Assembly (NCBI GenBank): GCA_020053305.1
Contig: JAGVNJ010000009.1
Span: 27,096 to 91,095, forward strand
Length of the DNA: 64,000 bases
Direction of reading: 5' to 3'
DNA from: Candidatus Edwardsiibacteriota bacterium
Lineage (GTDB): Bacteria; Edwardsbacteria; AC1; EtOH8
The position numbers were made by a program, and so were the translations under genes. Under the pieces are notes generated by a model, which saw only the letters and a program-made list of their open reading frames with translations, was not told the origin of the DNA and ran no database searches. This document shows, one piece after another, positions 33,663 through 40,699 of this stretch (position 1 is the stretch's first letter; every line of letters starts with the position of its first letter).

Positions 33663-34855
33663 CTATCGGCTCCTATCAATTTGATGGCCCGATCCAGGAT
33701 CAGGTCCGCCAGCTTGGATTTGGGCATCTGGGGGAATTTGGCGGTCTTCCCTTTTTTGTCGATGATCACGGCCTGGATGTTATCGCTGGACAGCGTTTTT
33801 GCCGGGTTGGCCACGATCAGGTCCAGGTTTTTGGTGATGAGTTTTCCCCTGGCATTGGCTATCAGGTTGTCCGTCTCCAGGGCGAAACCCACCAGCACTG
33901 TTCCCGGTTTTCTTCTGACTGAGGCCAGGTGGATTATATCGGGGTTCTTTTTAAGGGTCAGAGTTATATCGCGGTCGTTTTTCTTTTTGATCTTGCCCGA
34001 AGAGATATTTTTTGGAGCGTAGTCCGCCACCGCCGCGGCCATGATCAGAGCCCGATTATGCGGCAGTTCCTTAAGCACCGCCTGGCTCATCTGGGCGGCG
34101 GTGCTGACCTGGATATGCTTGAGCACCGCCGGCGCCGGCTCATCAACCGTCCCGGTGATCAAGGTCACCCTGGCTCCCCGGCGGGCGGCCTGTTCGGCCA
34201 GGGCCAGGCCCATTCTGCCTGATGAGCGGTTGGAGATGAATCTCACCGGATCCCATGGCTCCTCGGTCCGCCCGGCGGTGATGATCAGCGGGATGTCCCG
34301 GTAATCATCCTTCCAGCCCAGCAGGGAAAGAATTTCATTCTCGATCTTCTCCACCGGGGCCAGGCGGCCGCTGCCCTCCGCCCCGCAGGCCAGCCTACCG
34401 GTTTCCGGCTCCACCACCCGCCAGCCGTTATCGGTAAGCCGTTTTACGTTCTGCCGGACGATCGGATTCTCCCACATATTGACATTCATGGCCGGGGCCA
34501 ACAGCACCGGGGCCTTGACGGCCAGGGCCACCGTGCTCAGCAGATCGTCAGCGATTCCGGCGGCTGCCTTTCCGATGAAGTTGGCCGAGGCCGGCACTAT
34601 CGCCAGCACATCGGCCAGCTGGGCCAGGGAGATATGCTCGATATTCTGCGGCTTGGAATCCGGGAAAAGTTCCAGGGCCACCGGATTGCCCGACAGGGCT
34701 TCAAACGAGGCCGGTCCCACCAATTGGCAGGCATTGGCGGTCATGATCACCGTCACCCGGCAACCCTTCTTTCTTAGGCGGCTGACCAGGTCCAGGGCCT
34801 TGTAGGCGGCGATGCTGCCGGTCACTCCCAACACTATGTTGGGAGCTTTAGTCAT
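33659..34855 (-). CDS. coaBC: Bifunctional phosphopantothenoylcysteine decarboxylase/phosphopantothenate--cysteine ligase
   Basis: 398 aa. Second and third steps of coenzyme A synthesis from phosphopantothenate. CoaC half: VLGVTGSIAAYKALDLVSRL (FMN site), ANFIGKAAAGIADDLLST, PAMNVNMWENPIVRQN (substrate motif PxMNxxMW) and GRLACGAEGSGRL (catalytic Cys). CoaB half: ITAGRTEEPWDPVRFISNRS-SGRMG, AAAVADYAP and KIKK, then VGFALETDNL. Overlaps rpoZ by 8 nt and udg by 4 nt. Confidence 0.97.
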   Translation of the reverse strand: MTKAPNIVLGVTGSIAAYKALDLVSRLRKKGCRVTVIMTANACQLVGPASFEALSGNPVALELFPDSKPQNIEHISLAQLADVLAIVPASANFIGKAAAGIADDLLSTVALAVKAPVLLAPAMNVNMWENPIVRQNVKRLTDNGWRVVEPETGRLACGAEGSGRLAPVEKIENEILSLLGWKDDYRDIPLIITAGRTEEPWDPVRFISNRSSGRMGLALAEQAARRGARVTLITGTVDEPAPAVLKHIQVSTAAQMSQAVLKELPHNRALIMAAAVADYAPKNISSGKIKKKNDRDITLTLKKNPDIIHLASVRRKPGTVLVGFALETDNLIANARGKLITKNLDLIVANPAKTLSSDNIQAVIIDKKGKTAKFPQMPKSKLADLILDRAIKLIGADR

Positions 34856-35042
34856 GGCTGTGGAATTCCACCTTGTGGTCCCTAAGCCGCTCCAGGGCCA
34901 GCGAGATGGGCTTTAAGGCCATGTCCATCCGGCCCAGCCTCCGTTTGTCATTAAGTCGCCGGGCCTCCTTGGCGGCCACCAGGACCGCCATGTATTTGTT
35001 CTCCATGCCCTCGCTCAGCTCTTCGATGGGGATGAATGCCAT
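34848..35042 (-). CDS. rpoZ: RNA polymerase omega subunit
   Basis: 64 aa, short even for omega and resembling Bacteroidetes-type sequences. It helps assemble RNA polymerase around beta'. The conserved helix N-KYMAVLVAAKEARRLND is present, after an N-terminal MAFIPIEELSE. Position between gmk and coaBC is the classic one and supports the call. ATTTCAAGGAGATC gives a good ribosome-binding site. Confidence 0.9.
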   Translation of the reverse strand: MAFIPIEELSEGMENKYMAVLVAAKEARRLNDKRRLGRMDMALKPISLALERLRDHKVEFHSHD

Positions 35043-35065
35043 TGTAGATCTCCTTGAAATATTTT

Positions 35066-35680
35066 TTATATTATTTTTATGATCTCGTCCTTGTTGTAGC
35101 GGGAAAGGCGGCGGCGCTCGGCCTGGATGATGGCCACCACCGCATCAATGGCCTGGTTAAGGTCGTCGTTGACCAGCCAGTAATCGAAATCCCCGATCTG
35201 CTCCATCTCCAGCCGGGCCTTGTTCAGCCGTTTGCTGATCACCTCGTCGCTGTCGGTGGCCCGGCTCATCAGCCTCTGCTTCAGGGCCTCGATGGAAGGC
35301 GGGATCACGAAGATGCTGATCGCCTGGGGATAGGTCTTCTTGACCGACCGGGCTCCCACGGTATCGATGTCCATGATCACGTCCCGCCCCTGCTCCAGCT
35401 GGCCGGAGATGTCCTTGCGGGGGGTGCCGTAATAATTGTCGTGGACCATGGCCCACTCCACTAAGGCGTCGCTCTCCAGCATCTTCTCGAAATCGGCCGC
35501 CGACACGAAGTGGTAGTCCTGCCCGTGTTTCTCGTTGGGCCGGGGCGGCCGGGAGGTCACCGATATGGAGTAGACGATCTCGGGGTGCCTCTCCACCACT
35601 TTGCGGCACAGGCTGGTCTTGCCCGCCCCGGAGGGGGCGGAGAGTATTATGGGAAAACCCTGGCGTGATAAATTATGCAT
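35066..35680 (-). CDS. gmk: Guanylate kinase
   Basis: 204 aa. Phosphorylates GMP to GDP. P-loop SAPSGAGKTSLCRKV, GMP-binding SVTSRPPRPNEKHGQDYHFV and YYGTPRKDI, then DIDTVGARSVKKTYPQAISI (Thr replaces the commoner Gln in D-QG) and SRATDSDEVISKRL of the lid. Normal length. Cotranscribed with rpoZ and coaBC. Confidence 0.97.
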   Translation of the reverse strand: MHNLSRQGFPIILSAPSGAGKTSLCRKVVERHPEIVYSISVTSRPPRPNEKHGQDYHFVSAADFEKMLESDALVEWAMVHDNYYGTPRKDISGQLEQGRDVIMDIDTVGARSVKKTYPQAISIFVIPPSIEALKQRLMSRATDSDEVISKRLNKARLEMEQIGDFDYWLVNDDLNQAIDAVVAIIQAERRRLSRYNKDEIIKII

Positions 35681-35698
35681 AACTATCCGTCATTAATT

Positions 35699-37222
35699 TC
35701 AGATCGATACCCTGATCCCGGCGTTGAGGGCGATGGTCTCCCAGGGCTTGAAGTCCTCCACCTTCTCCAGGTTGGAAGTGCTCAGGATGCCGTTGGCCAG
35801 GTTTATCCGGGAGCCCAACATCAGCTCGCCCTTGGGGAAGGGAATGCCCAAGCCGGCGCCCAGGATCACCATGGGGGCCGAACTGTAAAGCTTGTCATCC
35901 TCCAGTGCCAGGTATTGCCAGCGGCTGGCCAGCCCCAATCTTAAGCTGGTTCGTTTGATGGACAGCGAGGTGCCCAGCGAGGCGTAGGCGTTGCCGATCA
36001 TGGGCCATTCCCCGGTCATCATGTCCATGCCGCCGTTTACCCCCACCCGCAGACCCCACAGTTTTAGACCCAGCGAAGCCTTCAAACTGGTCACCCCGGG
36101 AAGTTCGATCTCGCCGGTGTCGGTGTCGGTCTTTCTGGTGTATTCCACCCCACCCAGGTTGAGCTTGACGTCGCCGGTGAAGGTCTGGGTCAGGGTATCG
36201 TACTGCAGGTTGTTAACGCTGATGCTGTCCAGAACCGGCTGCCCGTGGGGCAGCCCGGAGTTGTTGAAGTAATATCCGGATAGCTTGTAGGGCATCCCCA
36301 ATTCCAGGGACATCCCCAGCTTGACGATGGGCAGTTCCATGTTTCCGCCCAGCACCAGGCTGTACTGGGTTCCTTTGAGATCGCTGGAGAACTTGCTGTA
36401 GAATATAGAATCCCCAAACGGGGCGTAGACATCCACCGTGTCAAAATAGACACTTGGCCCGCCGGAACTTGCCGAATCCGCCAAAACTCCCCTAAGGCTG
36501 TCCAAACTTCCGGCAAGTTTGAGACTGGTATTGGCGATGGCCTCTATCCTGGTCACCTTGACGCCCATCCCCATGTTGAATGGACCGTACTTGGTGCCGG
36601 CGCCCACGAAGATCGGCTGGTTGGAGATTCTGGCCTGGCCGCTTCCCTTCAACCGGACGTTGGTGATGGCCGAAACATTGAAGGTCACCGGTATTTCCAG
36701 ACTGTCGGGGAGGGTTCCGTTGGCGTCGCTAGCCAGGGTATAATCATAAGCATAATTGAACTTCTGGGAGATGTCCAGGTCGGCCTTATCCAAACCGACC
36801 TCCACCGCAAAGCTCCGCTGGTAGGCGATGCCCACCCCGAAGGGCCCCATCTTTCCGGCCACCCCGGCGTAATCCAGCCCGCCCTGGTCGGTTAGGGTCA
36901 GGTAGGTGGGGATCTTCAGTTCCCCGGTAACCTCGGTGCTGTCCATCAGCTTGATGTCCGTGTTCATGCTGGCGTCCTTGGACAGGCTGCCGGCCACGGT
37001 GACATCCATGATCCCGGTCAGCCCCAGCCCGCCGGGGTTGTTCATCATGCCCACGCTGCCGTGGGCCAGATTGAGGTCCAGAAAGCCCAGGTCCAGAAAA
37101 TAAAGATTGAGCTCCGGGGTGGACATGGCGATATGGGCCTCCATCTGGGTGGAGAGCGTCTGGGCCGACAGCCCGCCGACCAGCGCCAGACACAGGGTTA
37201 TTGATAAGGCGATTTTTTTCAT
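35699..37222 (-). CDS. Outer-membrane beta-barrel protein in the yicC-gmk operon
   Basis: 507 aa. Signal peptide MKKIALSITLCLALVGGLSA, then many alternating amphipathic strands and a C-terminal NAGIRVSI strand ending in Ile, as expected for an outer-membrane barrel. The early segment (GSVGMMNNPGGLGLTGIMDV) resembles the Asn-Pro-Gly/Ala-Leu motif of FadL/PorV-like proteins, and GSRINLANGILSTSNLE near the end is barrel-like. No family named with certainty. It separates yicC from gmk, genes that are normally adjacent, with 18-20 nt gaps and thus seems part of the operon. Confidence 0.82.
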   Translation of the reverse strand: MKKIALSITLCLALVGGLSAQTLSTQMEAHIAMSTPELNLYFLDLGFLDLNLAHGSVGMMNNPGGLGLTGIMDVTVAGSLSKDASMNTDIKLMDSTEVTGELKIPTYLTLTDQGGLDYAGVAGKMGPFGVGIAYQRSFAVEVGLDKADLDISQKFNYAYDYTLASDANGTLPDSLEIPVTFNVSAITNVRLKGSGQARISNQPIFVGAGTKYGPFNMGMGVKVTRIEAIANTSLKLAGSLDSLRGVLADSASSGGPSVYFDTVDVYAPFGDSIFYSKFSSDLKGTQYSLVLGGNMELPIVKLGMSLELGMPYKLSGYYFNNSGLPHGQPVLDSISVNNLQYDTLTQTFTGDVKLNLGGVEYTRKTDTDTGEIELPGVTSLKASLGLKLWGLRVGVNGGMDMMTGEWPMIGNAYASLGTSLSIKRTSLRLGLASRWQYLALEDDKLYSSAPMVILGAGLGIPFPKGELMLGSRINLANGILSTSNLEKVEDFKPWETIALNAGIRVSI

Positions 37223-37242
37223 GGTGCAATCCTTCCGTAATA

Positions 37243-38118
37243 TTATTCTACGTTCTGGGACTGTTCCCTCATTTTCTCCAGGTTCTCCTTTATCCGGACC
37301 ACCAGCTGGGATATCCTGTCGTCGTTGGCCTTGGAGCCGATGGTGTTGGCCTCGCGGTTGATCTCCTGCAGCAGGAAGTCCAGCCGCCGGCCCACCGGCT
37401 GGGCGGTGTCCAGGTATCCCTCAAAGGCCTTTATATGGCTGGCAAAGCGGACGCATTCCTCGCTGATGTCGCACTTGTCGGCGTAGGCCGCCGCCTCCTG
37501 CATCAGCCGCTGGGGGTCCAGGGTGGTTCCCTGGGAGATCTTTTTAAGGCGCTGGGTGAACTTGTCGCGGAACTGCCGGATCCTCAAAGGGGCCGACTTT
37601 TCGATGGCGGCGATGCTCTTGTTCAGTTCGGCGATGTTCTTCCGAAGATCGGCCGACAGAACCGAGCCCTCGCGGGTCCTCATCCGGTCGAAATCGTCCA
37701 GGGCCTTCTTCAGGCAGTCCTGCAGACCGGACCAGGCCTTGCCTTGTGACAGCGGGGCCTGGCGGCTCTTGAAGATCTCGGAGAAATGATAGATGTCCTC
37801 CAGTTCCACCGGGTCCTTGATGCGGTAACGCTTGCGCAGGGTGTTCAACAGCTTGTGAAAATGATCGGCGCTACGGAGGTCTATCTCCGGCAGTTCCGGC
37901 GCCTCGCCGCCGTTATAGGTGACATTCAGGCTGACCGAGCCACGGGCGATGCGCTTCTGCAGGAGTTTTTTGACCTCCGGCTCCAGGCTGGCAAAGGCCC
38001 GGGGCAGCCGGATGCCGAAGTCGGTGAAGCGGTTGTTCACCGAGCGTATTTCCATGGACAGGCGGGAACCGTTGAGGGTGGACTCCGCCCGGCCGTATCC
38101 GGTCATGCTTTTTATCAT
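37243..38118 (-). CDS. yicC: YicC family endoribonuclease
   Basis: 291 aa from ATG 38118 (MIKSMTGYGRAE, the universal YicC start; the frame extends 11 codons further upstream). YicC_N: IRSVNNRFTDFGIRLPRAF, LQKRIARGSVSLNVTY; C-terminal DUF1732: ISEECVRFASHIKAFEGYL, VGRRLDFLLQEINREANTI-GSKAND and VVRIKENLEKMREQSQNVE. YicC proteins are RNases acting on selected sRNAs/mRNAs. First gene of the operon yicC-OMP-gmk-rpoZ-coaBC-udg-dnaB. Confidence 0.95.
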   Translation of the reverse strand: MIKSMTGYGRAESTLNGSRLSMEIRSVNNRFTDFGIRLPRAFASLEPEVKKLLQKRIARGSVSLNVTYNGGEAPELPEIDLRSADHFHKLLNTLRKRYRIKDPVELEDIYHFSEIFKSRQAPLSQGKAWSGLQDCLKKALDDFDRMRTREGSVLSADLRKNIAELNKSIAAIEKSAPLRIRQFRDKFTQRLKKISQGTTLDPQRLMQEAAAYADKCDISEECVRFASHIKAFEGYLDTAQPVGRRLDFLLQEINREANTIGSKANDDRISQLVVRIKENLEKMREQSQNVE

Positions 38119-38417
38119 AAAACCCCAATCTAAAGTCTTATTATAGCACAAATTAGGGTGATGTCAACGGAAAATAAAAGACGGCCGATTTAAGGCCGCT
38201 ACCGGAGGTACTGGTTCTTAACCCAGCCTTTCCTCCTTCGCTTAAATTACGGCGGACAAGTAAGGGCTGGGTTAAGAACACGCTTCAGGGCACGTCTCTG
38301 TGGCAAAAGCCTGTCATTCCTGTTCCCCGTTTTCACGAGGACATGTTTCACGGGAAAGGCAGGGACAACAGATTTAAAATCCCTCTGTGCTTTTGTGCGT
38401 TTTGTGGCAAAACCCCC
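38119..38417. other. Repeat-bearing intergenic region
   Basis: 299 nt between the pseudopilin gene stop and the yicC start. It contains composite repeat copy A (38215-38278) and stretches resembling non-coding spacer repeats (for example GTTTCACGGGAAAGGCAGGG). No credible gene was seen. Confidence 0.5.
38215..38278 (-). repeat. Composite dispersed repeat, copy A
   Basis: 64-bp element with perfect 14-bp ends TTCTTAACCCAGCC (38215-38228) and complement (38265-38278). Its reverse complement aligns over about 61 bp with copy C at 61407-61468, including the inner ACTTGTCCGC and TTAAGCGAAGG blocks. Copy B at 40585-40614 is a version lacking the centre. Confidence 0.85.
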
Positions 38418-38990
38418 TCACTCCCCGATCTCGATATCCATTATGGCCGGGGGTATCCGGGGAAAGGTCGAGCCAGTATAGTTTTCTCTGGCCTTGCTAA
38501 CCGTCATTTTTAATTCCAGGGAAACAACCTTTGTAATCTCCTCCCCTTTGATAAGTCCGTCCTGGTCGCTATCCGCTATGATGAACCATTGACCGGAAGA
38601 CAGGGACATGGCACTGTCGCACATCGGTTTATAGCTGATCCCGAATTCCGCTGTTTTATACCCGGCCGGCAGGGCCGGCCGGCGGTTGACATACAGAACG
38701 CTGTCCTTCACATCGCGATATATCGAGATGGTGTCGCCGTTCCTGGAAACCAGCAGCATTCTTGCTGAATCCCCCTCCAGCCAGCCGAAGGAATCTGATA
38801 CCTTCTGGTTCAGCCCGTTCAGCGCCTGCTCGGTCTGCATATATAGCTCGTGCCGGATCTGATTCTTGGCAAAAGCCCTGAGCGTCGGAATCAGCACCCC
38901 GAAGATCGCCGCCATCACTATGCCGAATATGGTCAAGGCAATCACCATCTCCAGAAGCGACCAGCCGGAATGACCTTTTCGCATGTTCAA
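38418..38990 (-). CDS. Prepilin-type N-methylation protein (pseudopilin) with EF-hand-like loop
   Basis: 190 aa. The N-terminus is a prepilin peptidase site, GHSG-WSLLEMVIALTIFGIV, with Glu at mature position 5 and one hydrophobic helix, as in type II secretion/type IV pilus minor pilins. The globular domain has a segment DSDQDGLIKGEE (about residues 148-159) matching the calcium loop DxDxDGxIxxxE of EF-hand/dockerin motifs. Overlaps the upstream gene by 4 nt (ATGA). No other pilus assembly genes lie in the window. Confidence 0.85.
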   Translation of the reverse strand: MNMRKGHSGWSLLEMVIALTIFGIVMAAIFGVLIPTLRAFAKNQIRHELYMQTEQALNGLNQKVSDSFGWLEGDSARMLLVSRNGDTISIYRDVKDSVLYVNRRPALPAGYKTAEFGISYKPMCDSAMSLSSGQWFIIADSDQDGLIKGEEITKVVSLELKMTVSKARENYTGSTFPRIPPAIMDIEIGE

Positions 38991-39610
38991 TCCTTCTTGA
39001 TAATGAAACCGCTGTCGTTGATGTACAGCCCATAGGGCTCATCTGCGGGATACTGAAAGGCGGCGATCCCGTAGGCAGCGTCAATCAGCCTTGTCCGCTG
39101 TCCGTATTTGAGCAGGCTTCTCCACAACCCGCGATGGGAAGCATCGATCAAGTATCTGCCAGGCTTGAGCGTGCAGGTGTCGGATTCGTAACGCCCCGAG
39201 AACCGGTCGATCTTGTAATAGGCCCCGGCCCCCAGCCACCTCAGCAGCGGGTTCCAGCGGACGATGTATCCCTCGATCATCCACTGGTCGCCGTTCAATT
39301 GGAAATCGAACCTCCGGTCTGACTTAAGGTCGGCAAACTCCAGGACCAGACCCCGGCCCTCCTGCCGGGCGATGACGGTGCCGATCCGCTGGTCGTGCAG
39401 GTAGCGGTTGAGGGTCTGAACGAACAACGACAGGAAAATGAAGGCCGCCGAAAGTATTGCCAGCACCGCCGAATTCAACAGCAGGTTGAAAGCCCGGCTG
39501 GGCCCGGCCTTTCGCTTGGCCAAGCGGCTGACCAAGTAGATGAATACCAGCAGGGCGATCAGTCCGATTGTCAGGCCGATCAATCCGGTGGAAACGGCGA
39601 ACTTGTCCAT
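38987..39610 (-). CDS. Membrane protein of unknown function
   Basis: 207 aa. Two membrane helices (about residues 9-30 and 46-66) then a soluble, probably extracytoplasmic domain with many aromatic/charged residues (FQLNGDQWMIEGYIVRWNPL, GAYYKIDRFSGRY). I do not recognise a family. Cotranscribed with the pseudopilin (ATGA overlap) and one nucleotide after the DUF4424-like gene, so the three may work together. Confidence 0.8.
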   Translation of the reverse strand: MDKFAVSTGLIGLTIGLIALLVFIYLVSRLAKRKAGPSRAFNLLLNSAVLAILSAAFIFLSLFVQTLNRYLHDQRIGTVIARQEGRGLVLEFADLKSDRRFDFQLNGDQWMIEGYIVRWNPLLRWLGAGAYYKIDRFSGRYESDTCTLKPGRYLIDASHRGLWRSLLKYGQRTRLIDAAYGIAAFQYPADEPYGLYINDSGFIIKKD

Positions 39611-39611
39611 C

Positions 39612-40628
39612 TCATCTCCTTCTAATCATATATATTATCAGCAGGGCCACCAGTCCCAGGCAGGCTGCCAAAGCGCCCAGGACGGTGTATTCCTTGGATG
39701 GGTATACATCGAACCTGCCTGACGGCATTTTGCCCATTTCCAAGCTATCAAACGGGATGCGGTTTATCGGTTGATTATATTTATCTTTGTTTTGCAGATA
39801 ATCGGCAAAATGATCGAACCTAGGCCTGCTTTCATAGCCGATCAGCACATCATCATGCCGGATGGGGCTGCGACCGGAGATTTTAAAATAAAGTCCGCCC
39901 TGTCCGTCCTGACGAAATACTTCCCGGGGGTAGACCCCGTAAACCTGCGATGCTTTAAGCCCGCCTTTGAGGTTGATCTGCAGTTCGGTCTCCTGCAGCG
40001 GGCCGTCCCAGGCCCGGGCCTGCTCCAGCAGGAATCCCAGGAAGAACGAGCGGCGGACATTGCCGCCCCGGGACAGCTGGGCCGGGCCGGTCCTGAGCGC
40101 ATAGGATATCCTTATAGTATCACGACTATGGGGCGGGATATCCATAATCCATCCATACCATTGGCTGACCGAATCGCGGTATGATTCGGGCAGGGAAAGA
40201 TATATCTCGCTGGTTCGGAGATCGGGGTTGATATTTTTTACCGCCAGCTCCCGCCCTTGCCAGGATATTTTCAGGTCGAATAGAGAATCCATTTTGACGA
40301 CGGAGACCTCATGGTGGAAAAAACTTCCGCTTTTGGGGAGGCCCAAAGATAGTGTAATATTATTTTGACTGCGGTTTCCCAGAATGATCTCTGCGTTGAC
40401 CACCGCCAGCCCGGGATAGAGGTCAACCAGTATTGCCTGCCTTTCCATGGAGGCCAGACCGTATCTGATGTCGTTCCGGGCCGGGACAGGAACAATGTTC
40501 CGGCCTATCCCCGCTCCCTGCAAAACCGGAGCGATGGCCCGCAAAGACCCGGCTGACAGGACCAGCAATGCTATAACACAGGTCCTTAACCCAGCCCTTA
40601 AGGGCTGGGTTAAGTAAACCCGTCGCAT
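39612..40628 (-). CDS. Exported protein with C-terminal membrane anchor, DUF4424-like
   Basis: 338 aa from ATG 40628 (an upstream in-frame ATG at 40685 adds 19 residues but lies before a palindrome). A signal peptide (TCVIALLVLSAGSLRA) precedes beta-rich sequence: MERQAILVDLYPGLAVVNAE, YGWIMDIPPHSRDTIRISY, and a single C-terminal helix followed by RRR, so the protein faces the periplasm and is anchored. The fold resembles DUF4424-type proteins; function unknown. The signal-peptide n-region (YLTQPLRAGLRT) is encoded by composite repeat copy B, which is unusual. Confidence 0.75.
   Translation of the reverse strand: MRRVYLTQPLRAGLRTCVIALLVLSAGSLRAIAPVLQGAGIGRNIVPVPARNDIRYGLASMERQAILVDLYPGLAVVNAEIILGNRSQNNITLSLGLPKSGSFFHHEVSVVKMDSLFDLKISWQGRELAVKNINPDLRTSEIYLSLPESYRDSVSQWYGWIMDIPPHSRDTIRISYALRTGPAQLSRGGNVRRSFFLGFLLEQARAWDGPLQETELQINLKGGLKASQVYGVYPREVFRQDGQGGLYFKISGRSPIRHDDVLIGYESRPRFDHFADYLQNKDKYNQPINRIPFDSLEMGKMPSGRFDVYPSKEYTVLGALAACLGLVALLIIYMIRRR
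40585..40614. repeat. Composite dispersed repeat, copy B (perfect 30-bp palindrome)
   Basis: CTTAACCCAGCCCTT (40585-40599) directly followed by its complement (40600-40614). The 14-mer GGCCATTCATGGCC lies 22 nt away at 40637-40650, the same distance and relative orientation as in copy C. It is inside the coding frame of the 338-aa exported protein. Confidence 0.9.
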
Positions 40629-40636
40629 ACAGTCAA

Positions 40637-40650
40637 GGCCATTCATGGCC
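40637..40650. repeat. Accessory palindrome of the composite repeat
   Basis: GGCCATTCATGGCC, extended to AAGGCCAT-TC-ATGGCCTT. Identical (reverse complement) to 61371-61384 and close to GGCCGTTCACGGCC at 61490-61503. Confidence 0.8.
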
Positions 40651-40699
40651 TTAGGTTTATCATAATTTGCTTTCATCTTTATCAAAGGGTAGCCTTAGC

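Noticed and set aside
38200..38290. CRISPR-like repeat
   Set aside because: Hairpin units are single copies kilobases apart without regular spacers; no cas genes are present.
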